Of a stretch of DNA of 64,000 bases, positions 55,213 to 64,000 are shown one piece after another (positions within the stretch are counted from its first letter, which is position 1; every line of letters begins with the position of its first letter). The notes beneath the pieces are model-generated. The model was not told the DNA's origin and ran no database searches. It was given only the letters and a program-made list of their open reading frames with translations. Location: contig SCRD01000017.1 of assembly GCA_004298155.1 (NCBI GenBank), positions 186,001 to 250,000 on the forward strand, in the 5' to 3' direction. The translations under genes and the position numbers were made by a program. Source of the stretch: Acidobacteriota bacterium (GTDB taxonomy: Bacteria; Acidobacteriota; Terriglobia; UBA7540).

Positions 55213-55704
55213 ATGGCAATCATCACAGAAGATATGCGCAAGGTCATTCAGCGCGCCATGTTGTCGTACGTGGCGACGGTTTGTGCGGACGGTTCACCCA
55301 ATCTGTCACCCAAGGGGTCCCTCATGGTCTACGACGACGACCACCTCATTTTCATGAACCAGGCTTCGCCCGGCACCATAGCGAACCTGCGTCGCGACCC
55401 GCGTCTCGAGATCAATTCCATCGATGTCTTTCGGCGCCGCGGCTACCGCTTCAAGGGCAAGGGGCGAATCATGCCGCCCGGTGATCCGGCCTATGAATGG
55501 CTGAAGCAGAAGTTGATTGACCTGAACGGCCCGCAGTATCCAGCCCATGAAGCGGTGCTTATCGATATTGAGAAAGTCCTGCCGGTGTTCTCGCCCGTCT
55601 ACGAGTGGGGCCACGCTTCAGAAGACGATCTGGCCCCCACCTACGCGGCGCGCTACGTGAAAGCTGCCGGGCTGACTTTGGACGACCTGGTAGCCTGGAA
55701 GTGA
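55213..55704 (+). CDS. Pyridoxamine 5'-phosphate oxidase-fold flavin protein
   Basis: 163 aa from ATG 55213 after AAGGAGAT. The split-barrel fold shows YVATVCADGSPNLSPKGSLM, HLIFMNQASPGTIANLRRDP and GYRFKGKGRIMP, the pattern of small FMN-binding PNPOx-like proteins. It is soluble. Role could be reduction of flavin or F420-linked substrates. It is followed 26 bp later by the quinone reductase gene. Confidence 0.8.
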   Translation: MAIITEDMRKVIQRAMLSYVATVCADGSPNLSPKGSLMVYDDDHLIFMNQASPGTIANLRRDPRLEINSIDVFRRRGYRFKGKGRIMPPGDPAYEWLKQKLIDLNGPQYPAHEAVLIDIEKVLPVFSPVYEWGHASEDDLAPTYAARYVKAAGLTLDDLVAWK

Positions 55705-55730
55705 GGGCTGCCATGATGATTTCATAAACG

Positions 55731-56705
55731 ATGCGTGCCGCATTTATTCGCGAAACGGGTGGCGTCGACAAAATTGAAGTGGGAGAGTTGCCGGTTCCGC
55801 GTCCAGGCCCGACCGATGTGCTGGTTCGTATGGAAGCGAGCGACGTCAATCATGTCGACCTGCTTGTACGGTCAGGGGCCTATAGCACTTACACACCGTT
55901 CCCTTTCGTCATCGGTCGCGACCTTGTGGGAACGGTCGTCGAGGCGGGCCCTGGCGTAGCATCCTTCAAGAAAGGCGATCGGGTCTGGTGCAACAGTCTG
56001 GGGCACGATGGTCGCCAGGGCGCATTCGCCGAATATGCCGTGGTTGCCACGGATCGCCTGTACACGCTGCCCGCCGAAGCGGAGTGGAAAGAGGCCGTGT
56101 CTGTGCTGCACACGGCAGCGACGGCGCATATCGGCCTCGTGCGTGAAGCCAGACTGCAGGCTGGCGAAACCATCTTTGTCGAGGGCGCGGGCGGTGGCGT
56201 GGGTAGCGCTGTCGTCCAGTTGGCGCGCGCCATGGGCGCCCGTATCATCGCAACGGAAAGGCCGGAGGATGACGCCTGGGTCAAAGGTTGCGGCGCAGAG
56301 GCCGTGTTTGACTATCATCTGGAGGACCTCTACGCACAGGTGCGCAACGCCGCCCCCGATGGCATCGATGTGTGGTGGGACAATAGCGGCCGTCATCACT
56401 TCGCGGGCTGTTTGCCCATCATGCGGGCGAAAGGCAGGGTCATCATCACGTCCGGCATGGCCGGCGCTAGCGCTGAGCTGCCTGTGAGAGCGATGTACAC
56501 CAAAGATGTGACTCTGCACGGTTTTGCCATCAGCCATGCTTCCACCTTCGATCTGGCGCAAGCCGCACGCACCATCAATCGCCTCTTGGCCTCCGGAAGG
56601 CTGCAAGCCAGAGTAGGCGCTTCCTTTCACTTGTCCGAAGCGGCCAGAGCCCACGCGGCCATGGCCTCAGGTAGCGTGCGGGGTCGTATCGTGGTGGTAC
56701 CCTGA
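55731..56705 (+). CDS. MDR-family NADPH:quinone reductase/alcohol dehydrogenase
   Basis: 324 aa. The GroES-like domain is seen at the start (MRAAFIRETGGVDKIEVGEL, VNHVDLLVRSGAY) and the Rossmann part shows FVEGAGGGVGSAVVQLARAMG, the AxxGxxGxxG type NADPH site. Zinc-binding Cys residues are absent, so it is likely a zinc-independent quinone or enone reductase. It is 26 bp after the flavin-protein gene and may share its transcript. Confidence 0.85.
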   Translation: MRAAFIRETGGVDKIEVGELPVPRPGPTDVLVRMEASDVNHVDLLVRSGAYSTYTPFPFVIGRDLVGTVVEAGPGVASFKKGDRVWCNSLGHDGRQGAFAEYAVVATDRLYTLPAEAEWKEAVSVLHTAATAHIGLVREARLQAGETIFVEGAGGGVGSAVVQLARAMGARIIATERPEDDAWVKGCGAEAVFDYHLEDLYAQVRNAAPDGIDVWWDNSGRHHFAGCLPIMRAKGRVIITSGMAGASAELPVRAMYTKDVTLHGFAISHASTFDLAQAARTINRLLASGRLQARVGASFHLSEAARAHAAMASGSVRGRIVVVP

Positions 56706-56914
56706 ACGCCTGTGTGATAAGAGCCTACGAGATCTTGCTTGCGGCCGAAGCGGACATCGACAGCATCCGGTGATGTCCTGAGTAGTGACGCAGTTTGATT
56801 TGTGGAACTGGCATCCCTGCCCGTGCTCGGGTCGGAAGACACGGCCAGGTGGCGGTCCCCAAATTGGAACCAAACTGAGTCTCGACCGTGTCCTGAATGA
56901 GTTGCTGCCTAGTT

Positions 56915-57802
56915 TCAGAGGCGGACGGTTTTGAGGCAATGGAGGTCTTTGACAATCTGGTCGTGGGCCTGGTCGCTTTCGTCCTCCACGTAGAACCGCC
57001 TGACGCCCACACGTTCAGCTTCCGCCAGGATGGCGGGCATATCCATGCGGCCGGTGCCGAGCGCAACGTCCCAACTGACCGGTTCGTCGCCCGTGTAGTT
57101 GTGAGTGGGCGGACCCTTCTTCATGTCTTTCAAGTGCATCAACCGCCAGCGGTTCGGATACTTCTTGAGATAGGCGACGGGGTCGTGTCCGGGATCAACC
57201 ACCCAGAAGATGTCCATCTCAAAGCTCACGTCCTCGGGATTGGTTTCCTTCACCATCATGTCGAAAAGCGGCTGCCCCTGGTAAGGCTGGAATTCGTAGC
57301 CATGCGTGTGGTGGGCAAAGTGCAGACCTTCGGCGCGGAGCTTTTTGCCCCATTCGTTATAGAGCCTGGCGGTTTCGCGGCAAAGTTCGATGGTGAAAGG
57401 TCCTTGGTGTGTAATCCACGAGTTCACCACGTGGGTGGCGCCCAGCGCATGGGCGTTCTCGGTAACAGTGCGGAGTTCCATCTTGAACTGGTCGTAATCA
57501 GCCATCATGCTGGTGCAAGGCAGGCCGGTTTCATCCAGCAGCGAGCGGTACTCTTTGGCCGAGAGGCCGGCAAGGTCAGGCGCCTCGATCTCCGTGTACC
57601 CAACCTTCCTTGCGTAGGCCATGGCTGCCTTCACGGAGGCGGAATCGCCGGTCTTGATCTGGTGGCGAAGGCTGTAGAGTTCCAGGCCGAACGGCCCCTG
57701 AAAGGGACGCCCCTGCTGCGCGGCCAGGCTCTCCTTTATGGGAGCAGCCGCTCCTGCCAGTCCCGCTCCAATCACACTCAGAAACTGCCGGCGCGATTTC
57801 AT
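56915..57802 (-). CDS. Sugar phosphate isomerase/epimerase-like (AP endonuclease 2 fold), Tat-like signal
   Basis: 295 aa from ATG 57802, after GGGGAGGT; an upstream in-frame start is discarded. An N-terminal export signal (MKSRRQFLSVIGAGLAGAA) is present. The TIM barrel shows ELYSLRHQIKTGD, EIEAPDLAGL, and metal-site residues Glu in FEMDIFWVVD, His in LMHLKDMK and Glu in YVEDESDQ. Such proteins with export signals belong to sugar oxidation pathways that also use Gfo/Idh/MocA enzymes. Its partner may be the Gfo pair at the start of the window. Confidence 0.82.
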   Translation of the reverse strand: MKSRRQFLSVIGAGLAGAAAPIKESLAAQQGRPFQGPFGLELYSLRHQIKTGDSASVKAAMAYARKVGYTEIEAPDLAGLSAKEYRSLLDETGLPCTSMMADYDQFKMELRTVTENAHALGATHVVNSWITHQGPFTIELCRETARLYNEWGKKLRAEGLHFAHHTHGYEFQPYQGQPLFDMMVKETNPEDVSFEMDIFWVVDPGHDPVAYLKKYPNRWRLMHLKDMKKGPPTHNYTGDEPVSWDVALGTGRMDMPAILAEAERVGVRRFYVEDESDQAHDQIVKDLHCLKTVRL

Positions 57803-57963
57803 GTCCACGACCTCCCCTGGTTTTCTGGCGATCTCATAATGATGACGGGTCGACAAAACTGCACGCTGAAGGAAGGAACATTATACGTCCGCAGCCGCCG
57901 GGCCGCGCTGTAGATTATCATCCGGCAGGAGACAATTCAGTTGCCTGGTGGAGGTGCGGCCTT

Positions 57964-58176
57964 CTAGCGAACGCCCACCGTGCGGTGTCCGCCTCTCAGC
58001 AGCCGGGCAGGAAACATGATGATGGCGGCCAGCAGCGCGAGGACGCCGCCCACGGCAATTCCAAAAATCCGGAATGGCAACAACAACAGCCACACGAATG
58101 GATAGAGCACCAGCGCCAGCAACGCCAGCGGCCAGCAAAGAATCAGCAGAATGCACCAGAGCAGAAATTTGACCAT
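57964..58176 (-). CDS. Small two-helix membrane protein, 70 aa
   Basis: A start at ATG 58176 follows GAGGATC. Two long hydrophobic helices (LLWCILLILCWPLALLALVL and GIAVGGVLALLAAIIMFPA) are separated by a short aromatic loop. The chain ends RLLRGGHRTVGVR, with Arg on the cytoplasmic side. No family was recognised. It stands alone in the 668 bp between the epimerase and glnA. Confidence 0.55.
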   Translation of the reverse strand: MVKFLLWCILLILCWPLALLALVLYPFVWLLLLPFRIFGIAVGGVLALLAAIIMFPARLLRGGHRTVGVR

Positions 58177-58470
58177 GGAGTAGAGATCCTCTATCTCTAT
58201 AACCATTCTTACGCGCAAAAGCCGGAAAAGTTCCCCCAGATTTTGCCCCTGGGGGAAATTCCATATCGTCAGTTCACGGCTTGTGAGGGCCGGTCGCGGA
58301 AGGGGTCTTCAGGGCAGTTCAGGCTTCCGGAACAGCCATGCCGGGAAGGCACAGGCCGGCGGTGGAGCTATCGACGGGAAGCTGTTCAACGAACCGAAGG
58401 TTGTGGTGTCATGAAAAAAGCGCGGGCTTCGTTTCAAAGCCCGCGCCTGCCAGATGGGATCAGGAGTTGG

Positions 58471-59880
58471 CTAGATGTCGTAATACAGCGCGAACTCGTA
58501 AGGGTGGGGCCGCATGTTGACGGCCTGGACTTCGTTCTTCATCTTGTAGTCGATCCAGGTCTCGATGATTTCCTCGCTGAAGACGTCTCCCTTGAGCAGA
58601 AAGTCGTGGTCCTTCTCGAGCGCTCCCAGGGCTTCATCGAGCGAGCCTGGGAGAGACGGAACCCTTTTGAGCTCCTCGGGACCAAGATCATAGATGTCCT
58701 TATCGAGCGGCTCTCCGGGATCCAGCTTGTTCTCGATGCCGTCAATGCCTGCCATCAGCATGGCAGCAAAGGCGAGGTACGGGTTGCAGGATGGATCCGG
58801 CGGCCTGAACTCGACGCGCTTTGCCTTCGGGCTTGGCGAGTACATCGGGATGCGGCAGGCCGCGCTGCGGTTCCTGCGGGAATAGGCCAGATTGACCGGA
58901 GCTTCAAAGCCCGGAACAAGCCGCTTGTACGAATTGGTTGTGGGAGCCATCAGGGCCGCAAGAGCCGGCGCATGGTGGAGAAGGCCGCCGATGTACCACA
59001 GGGCCATCTGGCTGAGCCCGGCGTAAAGGTCGCCGGCGAATAGTGGTTTGCCGCCTTTCCACAAGCTCTGGTGCGTGTGCATGCCGGACCCGTTGTCCGC
59101 GAAAAGGGGCTTGGGCATGAAGGTCACAGTCTTCCCATACTGGCGGGCCACGTTCCGAATAATGTATTTGTATACCATCATTGCGTCGGCTGACTTCAGC
59201 AGGGAATCAAACTTCTGGTCGATTTCGCTCTGGCCGCCGGTGGCAACCTCATGATGATGGCACTCGATGGTGAGCCCGACCTTTTCCATGGCGAGCGTCA
59301 TCTCGGTGCGCAGATCCTGGTAGTGGTCCGTGGGCGGAACGGGGAAGTAGCCTTCCTTGTACCGCGGGCGGTAACCGAGGTTGTCCCTCTCACGCCCGGA
59401 ATTCCAGCGGCCCTCCTCGGCATCGATAAAGTAATAGCCGTGCTGCTGCGCCTGGTCAAAGCGTACGTTGTCGAAAATGAAGAATTCGGCTTCGGCGCCG
59501 AAGTAAGCCGTGTCCGCAATGCCGGTGAATGCAAGATAGGCTTCGGCTTTCTTCGCTATGTGGCGGGGATCCTTCAGGTAGTGTTGCTTGGTGACAGGAT
59601 CGGTGGTATCACCTATCAAGACCAGTGTGGGAACATCAGTGAAAGGGTCGAGCATGGCAGTTGCCGGATCTGGTATCAGCAACATGTCGCTCTCGTGGAT
59701 GGACGCCCAGCCTCGGATGCTGGAGCCGTCCATACCGAACCCTTCTTCAAAAGAGGATTCCTCCAATTGGTGTAACGGAAAAGAAATGTGATGCCACAAC
59801 CCGGGAAGGTCGGTAAAACGCACATCGACCACTTTCACGTTGTTGCTTTTGGCAAACTCAAGAACTTCCTTCGGTTTCAT
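58471..59880 (-). CDS. glnA: Type I glutamine synthetase
   Basis: 469 aa from ATG 59880 after GGAGGTTTG; an in-frame start 12 residues earlier lacks such a site. Active-site segments: [36 protein letters not shown], and the flap near [20 protein letters not shown]. Tyr397 in [12 protein letters not shown] is the adenylylation site, at the same number as in E. coli, which agrees with glnE in the window. It makes glutamine from glutamate, ammonia and ATP in a dodecamer. Confidence 0.95.
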   Translation of the reverse strand: MKPKEVLEFAKSNNVKVVDVRFTDLPGLWHHISFPLHQLEESSFEEGFGMDGSSIRGWASIHESDMLLIPDPATAMLDPFTDVPTLVLIGDTTDPVTKQHYLKDPRHIAKKAEAYLAFTGIADTAYFGAEAEFFIFDNVRFDQAQQHGYYFIDAEEGRWNSGRERDNLGYRPRYKEGYFPVPPTDHYQDLRTEMTLAMEKVGLTIECHHHEVATGGQSEIDQKFDSLLKSADAMMVYKYIIRNVARQYGKTVTFMPKPLFADNGSGMHTHQSLWKGGKPLFAGDLYAGLSQMALWYIGGLLHHAPALAALMAPTTNSYKRLVPGFEAPVNLAYSRRNRSAACRIPMYSPSPKAKRVEFRPPDPSCNPYLAFAAMLMAGIDGIENKLDPGEPLDKDIYDLGPEELKRVPSLPGSLDEALGALEKDHDFLLKGDVFSEEIIETWIDYKMKNEVQAVNMRPHPYEFALYYDI

Positions 59881-60109
59881 CAAACCTCCATGTACAGAAA
59901 TTGTGCTTTTCTCCAAGCCCAGCAGGCAATGTTAAATTCGAATGAGAGCGAGTCAACATACCGTGCCTCAAGTCGTTAGTCAAGTCCTTGATTTAGAATG
60001 ATTATTTACCATCATGATAAACAAAACTTCTAGTTTAGCGGGGGTCTGTGTTAAGAATGAGGCTGACCGTCAACACGTTCATACTGAGGGTGTTAGAGGA
60101 GGAGTTTCG

Positions 60110-61513
60110 ATGCGCCGCGTTACGATGTTTTTGATGATTTGTCTCACAGGCGTAGCCGCTCCAACTGTTGCCCAGACTAGGAATATAGTCGTTCGCCCGA
60201 AGGAAATTTACTCCGTTTTTGTCAATCCGGGAAAGGGCATCCAGACTTTTCAGCGCTTCAATGGCCAGCCTCTCAATCAGGGCCTCAAATGGTCGGAGGC
60301 CGGCCCAACGTCGCGTTTGGAAACGGCAGCAGCGCCTCCTGACTTTCCCGGGAGCTCAATTGCTTATTGCCGCTGGTTCTGGTCTGCCATCGAGCCTGAG
60401 CGTGGTCAGTTTCAGTGGCGCATCATCGACTTGGCTCTCGCGCAAGCAAGACAACATCATCAGCGCCTGGCAATTCGAATCATGCCCTATGACGAGGGCC
60501 ACCCTCTTCCCGAGTGGTATCGGAATTCCGGGGCGCGCCGCGCAAACAAGCCCGCCGGCAAAGATGGCAGCACCTGGCAGCCGGACTTCAGTGACCCTCT
60601 CTATCTCAAGTACTGGGGTGATCTGGTCACGGCGGCAGGAAAGCGTTACGACGGCAGTCCCGACCTCGACACGGTTGACGTTTCGTCCATCGGATACTGG
60701 GGTGAAGGCTGGAGCCCTTACATGCCCGCGTTCCGCTATCAGCAGGCACTTATCGATATCTGGTTGAACGCTTTCAAACGGACGCCCCTGCTGATGAACT
60801 TCGACCAGCAGCAGGCGCTGACCTATGCTACAGGGCATGGAACGGGATGGCGGCTGGACTGCTGGGGAGATATGCGCACTCATTCCGATGACCCATACTT
60901 CCCTGCAGAAATGCTTGACGTTTATCCCATGCAGATTGTTCGCGCCGGAATCCAGAATGTTTGGGAGAGGAGCCCGGTTTCCCTTGAAAGTTGCTGGGTG
61001 CCCGATTACTGGAAAAAGGAAGGCTGGGATCCTGACTACATTCTTGCGCAGGCGCTCCGCTGGCACGTCTCTTCTGTAAATATCAAGTCGTCCGCCATAC
61101 CGCAGGAGTGGAAACAGAAGTTCGATGAATTCCAGAAGAAGATGGGTTACCGCTTTGTTCTTCGCCGGCTGGAATATCGGCAGACCGTGGCTCCTGGTTC
61201 CATGGCCATGATTCACATGTGGTGGCTCAATGCCGGCGTTGCTCCTATTTATCGCAAATACACGCTGGCTATACAGCTTCAAGACGATTCCGGACGAGCG
61301 ACCATCAGCCTGCCGGTTGATATTCGAAAGTGGCTTCCGGGTGATTCAGTTTATGATGGGACCTTTTCTGTCCCGTCGAGGTTGAGGTCTGGAAGTTACC
61401 GCCTGCGCGTGGGTATGCTGGACCCTCTTACCGGTCAGCCGGCCATCCAGTTGGCCATCGAGGGACGCCAGCCTGATGGCTGGTATGACCTGGGAAGCAT
61501 CATGGTCCAATGA
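60110..61513 (+). CDS. DUF4832-type exported protein, glycosidase-like
   Basis: 467 aa from ATG 60110 after AGAGGAGGAG. A signal peptide (VTMFLMICLTGVAAPTVAQ) precedes a TIM-barrel-like region (SIAYCRWFWSAIEPERGQFQW, VDVSSIGYWGEGWSPYMPAF) that looks like GH42/GH5-type barrels; Glu in WGEGW is a candidate acid. The last 130 residues form the beta-sandwich DUF4832 (MIHMWWLNAGVAPIYRKYTL). Likely an exported polysaccharide-related protein. It is followed after 70 bp by the esterase gene. Confidence 0.72.
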   Translation: MRRVTMFLMICLTGVAAPTVAQTRNIVVRPKEIYSVFVNPGKGIQTFQRFNGQPLNQGLKWSEAGPTSRLETAAAPPDFPGSSIAYCRWFWSAIEPERGQFQWRIIDLALAQARQHHQRLAIRIMPYDEGHPLPEWYRNSGARRANKPAGKDGSTWQPDFSDPLYLKYWGDLVTAAGKRYDGSPDLDTVDVSSIGYWGEGWSPYMPAFRYQQALIDIWLNAFKRTPLLMNFDQQQALTYATGHGTGWRLDCWGDMRTHSDDPYFPAEMLDVYPMQIVRAGIQNVWERSPVSLESCWVPDYWKKEGWDPDYILAQALRWHVSSVNIKSSAIPQEWKQKFDEFQKKMGYRFVLRRLEYRQTVAPGSMAMIHMWWLNAGVAPIYRKYTLAIQLQDDSGRATISLPVDIRKWLPGDSVYDGTFSVPSRLRSGSYRLRVGMLDPLTGQPAIQLAIEGRQPDGWYDLGSIMVQ

Positions 61514-61583
61514 CCGGGCCGGGAAGAACATACGCCACGGCAATCGACAAAGTCAGGTAAAAAGAAGTAACGAGGAAAAAGAT

Positions 61584-63590
61584 ATGCATAGAATATGCGC
61601 CCTCCTGTTCAGCGTCCTTTTTTTTGCAGTGACGGCCTGCGGGCAGGAAGTTGCAGAGCAGGTCAGCGCCATCGCCGGCAACCCCATCCAGTCGCATGAA
61701 GATGTCATCAGCCAGTTGCGTGAGTACCTGATGGCACGGGCGCCGGAACTTCCCAAACCCGTGAGTGCCCAGGCCTGGTCAGCGCGTGCCGAAGAGATTC
61801 GGAAACACCTGCTGAACGACGTGATCTTCCATGGCTGGCCTGAAGAGTGGGTGGACGCGCCTCCCAGGTTTGAACAGGTGGGCACGATTGAAACCGGCAA
61901 GGGCTACAGGATCGTCAAGCTGCGCTACGAGGTAGTTCCGGGATTCTGGTCGGCAGCGCTTCTCTACGAACCCACCGACCTCCACGGCAAGGTTCCGGCG
62001 ATTTTGAACGTGAACGGGCACGTCGGGCCACAGGGCAAGGCGGTGGAATGGAAACAGAAGCGCTGCATCAACTATGCCCTCAGAGGCATGCTGGCCCTCA
62101 ACATCGAATACGTCAACATGGGCGAACTCTTCCGTCCGGAAAATGACCATGGTTATCTTGGCCATCTTGACCTGGTGGGCACGAGCGGCGTGGGCTTGTT
62201 TTATCTGGTCATGCGAAAAGCGCTGGACTACCTTTACCAGGACCCGCAGGTTGACCGGGAGCGCATTGGAATGACAGGGCTTTCAGGCGGTGGCTGGCAG
62301 AGCATCGTGCTGGGATCCCTTGATAAGCGCGTCAGCGTGGACATTCCCGTCGCAGGCTACTGCGCCTTTGCCAACCAGCTTGCCCGTATCGCCGACATGG
62401 GCGACAACGAGCAGGATGCCACCAACTTTTTTGATGGACAGGATTATGTTTTCCTCACCGCGATGCGGGCTCCCAGGCCGACCTTGCTGATCAATAACGC
62501 GGAAGACAGTTGCTGCTTTCGCGCCCCGCTGGTCAAGCCCTACATCTACGATCAGGTAAAACCTTACTTTGCGTTGTACGGTGCGCAAGAAGACTTTCAG
62601 TTCCACCAAAACACCGATCCCGGCTATCACAACTACAAACTTGATAATCGGCAGCAGTCTTACCGATTCTTTGACAAGTATTTTCATCTTTCCGCAAGCG
62701 ACAAGGAGATACCCGTCGATTCGCAGATCAGAACCTATCAGCAGCTCCTGGTGGGACTGCCTGCGAATAATCAGACCATTCTTGGCTTGGCAACGGAACT
62801 TGCGGGCAGGACCAGGCGGGACCCTATTCCAGCGCCAGGCAGCAGGGAGGAGTGGGCCCGGGCTGAACGGGAAAAACTGAAACGGGTGGTTCGCTACAAG
62901 CCCGTGACGATGAAGCATGTCTGGGCTGTGGCCAATACGTTCAATCGTGGATTGGCGTCCATTTCCTACCGTTTCGAACTCAGCAACGGCCTCAGCGCCA
63001 CAGGAGTGTGGTTCAAGGAAACGGACACGCCCGAAGGCGCTCCTGTTGACATCGTTCTGGATGACAAGGGCAGGAAGGGCGCGGCCGGCAAAGTGTGGAA
63101 TCGCGGGGAGGAAGTGGCTTATCTGTTGGACAGGGGGGACCAGGTCGTCCTGGTCAATCTGCTGTTTACCGGCGACGACTCCCCGGCGCTGGAATCACCG
63201 CCCTATGTCCCGTCGCTGTTTGCGAGCGCTGTTGCGGCGGTGGGCGACCGCCCGTTGGGCCTGGAGTCGGGAGAGCTTATCGCGGTGGCCCGCTGGGCAC
63301 AGCAGAAATTAAATCCGCGTCCGGTTCACGTGGAACTGACAGGCATCCGCACCCAGATGGCCGCGCTCATTTCCGCAGCCATCGAGCCCGATTTGTTCTC
63401 CAGCATTACTGTCCATCGGGCCATGAGGAGCCTGGATTACCTTCTGCAACGCCCTGTTGAATTTGACGACGCCCCCGACCTTTTCTGTCTCGATCTTTAT
63501 AAGGACTTTGACGTCGACCGTCTGGTCGCGGTCGCAGGGCCCACAAAAGTCACGCTGGAGGGTTCGGTTGAAAATGGGCCCTCGAAATGA
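61584..63590 (+). CDS. Exported alpha/beta-hydrolase, acetyl-xylan-esterase-like
   Basis: 668 aa from ATG 61584 after CGAGGAAAA. A signal peptide (ICALLFSVLFFAVTACG; also a possible lipobox) comes first. The catalytic nucleophile is Ser in GMTGLSGGGWQSIV; the hydrolase core runs from PAILNVNGHVGPQGKAVEW to HNYKLDNRQQSYRFFDKYF, which gives a candidate His. A second part of about 200 residues (from GVWFKETDTPEGAPVDIVLD) looks like a degenerate copy of the fold. It is probably a polysaccharide deacetylase or esterase paired with the DUF4832 gene upstream. Confidence 0.75.
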   Translation: MHRICALLFSVLFFAVTACGQEVAEQVSAIAGNPIQSHEDVISQLREYLMARAPELPKPVSAQAWSARAEEIRKHLLNDVIFHGWPEEWVDAPPRFEQVGTIETGKGYRIVKLRYEVVPGFWSAALLYEPTDLHGKVPAILNVNGHVGPQGKAVEWKQKRCINYALRGMLALNIEYVNMGELFRPENDHGYLGHLDLVGTSGVGLFYLVMRKALDYLYQDPQVDRERIGMTGLSGGGWQSIVLGSLDKRVSVDIPVAGYCAFANQLARIADMGDNEQDATNFFDGQDYVFLTAMRAPRPTLLINNAEDSCCFRAPLVKPYIYDQVKPYFALYGAQEDFQFHQNTDPGYHNYKLDNRQQSYRFFDKYFHLSASDKEIPVDSQIRTYQQLLVGLPANNQTILGLATELAGRTRRDPIPAPGSREEWARAEREKLKRVVRYKPVTMKHVWAVANTFNRGLASISYRFELSNGLSATGVWFKETDTPEGAPVDIVLDDKGRKGAAGKVWNRGEEVAYLLDRGDQVVLVNLLFTGDDSPALESPPYVPSLFASAVAAVGDRPLGLESGELIAVARWAQQKLNPRPVHVELTGIRTQMAALISAAIEPDLFSSITVHRAMRSLDYLLQRPVEFDDAPDLFCLDLYKDFDVDRLVAVAGPTKVTLEGSVENGPSK

Positions 63591-63902
63591 GGTGTGCCGA
63601 CCAGGTTGAGGTTCCTTTACGAAAGATTCGAGCGGACCGAACCTTCTCGAATGTGGCTTTATGCATTAACATAGAAGGGTGGAGTTGCAACAGTATTTCA
63701 CCCCTCACGGGACGGTCCTTCGGCAGTCCATACCTGCCTGAGAATTGAACGGTCTGTGGCTCGAGGTCGCTGCTCCAGTAAGCTTGTCAGCTTTCTACCC
63801 CGTCGCATGATGCGGTGGGTGTTCCCTGGCCGCTGGCACGGGGCGCGGCTGTGACGTATGAAGGTCCGTAAAATCCAGGCCGGAAATTTGAGTCTGTAAA
63901 TC
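63591..63902. other. 312-bp intergenic stretch before typA
   Basis: It must hold the typA promoter and the end of the esterase transcript, but I found no clear -35/-10 pair, T-tailed hairpin or tRNA. Confidence 0.35.
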
Positions 63903-64000
63903 ATGAACGAATCGATTCGCAACATCGCCATCATCGCCCATGTCGATCATGGCAAGACCACGCTTGTCGACGGGATGCTCCGGCAGAGCGGAATTTTCAA
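63903..64000 (+). CDS. typA: TypA/BipA ribosome-associated GTPase (partial, window edge)
   Basis: The first 32 residues are visible: [20 protein letters not shown], with G1 motif AHVDHGKT, then [12 protein letters not shown]. TypA has [18 protein letters not shown], distinct from LepA (SIIAHIDHGKST), so I assign TypA. The product is a translational GTPase needed under stress and cold. The gene continues past the window. Confidence 0.85.
   Translation, partial: MNESIRNIAIIAHVDHGKTTLVDGMLRQSGIF

Noticed and set aside
59881-59960. Possible sigma-54 promoter before glnA
   Set aside because: No TGGC-N7-TTGC pair was found in the upstream region.

Overview
The window looks like a chromosomal segment of an Acidobacteriota bacterium. 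The clues are Tat-exported sugar oxidoreductases, a PadR regulator followed by proteins carrying the ADOP-type permease prefix domain, an FG-GAP/choice-of-anchor-D surface protein with the CGGGGSS-type tail, an ECF42/DGPF cluster, and moderately high GC (judged by eye, not computed). No rRNA, tRNA, CRISPR array, transposase or phage gene was recognised. Product names rest on motif recognition only; no database search was possible.

Layout. 0.3-3.2 kb: two tandem Tat-signal Gfo/Idh/MocA oxidoreductases. 3.4-5.7 kb: ECF sigma factor, a very short anti-sigma protein, an amino-acid permease. 5.7-12.1 kb: methyltransferase (minus strand), KdgD/DapA-like lyase, SUMF1-like protein, GalT, GH20-like hydrolase. 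12.2-24.2 kb: a phosphate-starvation island (phoB, phoR, an enolase-superfamily sugar acid dehydratase, an atypical receiver protein, an OprP-like porin, pstS, pstC, pstA, pstB, phoU). 24.4-26.9 kb: stress genes (cold shock protein with long leader, Hsp20, YbaK-like deacylase). 27.3-34.2 kb: MFS transporter, ABC-F ATPase, succinate dehydrogenase sdhCAB. 34.5-42.6 kb: small protein, TonB-like transducer, a frameshifted FG-GAP surface protein, radical SAM protein. 42.7-45.7 kb: glnE. 45.8-48.5 kb: padR and two prefix-domain membrane proteins, TlpA-like thioredoxin, Smr protein. 48.7-50.8 kb: two DGPF/YCII proteins and an ECF42 sigma factor. 50.9-53.0 kb: DsrE-like, TusA and rhodanese-MBL sulfur operon. 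53.2-63.6 kb: Bax-inhibitor-like protein, aldo/keto reductase, flavin-binding protein, quinone reductase, sugar epimerase, glnA, DUF4832 protein, large esterase. The window ends inside typA.

How the genes fit together. The clearest system is the Pho island. Three promoter regions (atypical receiver, porin, pstS) each carry hexamers of the form (T/C)(G/T)T(A/C)A(C/T) spaced exactly 11 bp apart, as expected for PHO boxes bound by the PhoB encoded next door. The receiver protein has a phosphoacceptor Asp but lacks the acidic pair and the conserved Lys, so it is a candidate new, phosphate-regulated pseudo-receiver. A second theme is exported sugar chemistry: six enzymes of usually cytoplasmic or mixed families carry RR-x-F Tat signals. 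GlnE and GlnA (with Tyr397) indicate adenylylation control of glutamine synthetase. Two genes (phoB, padR) have good promoters placed so close to the start codon that leaderless mRNAs are predicted.
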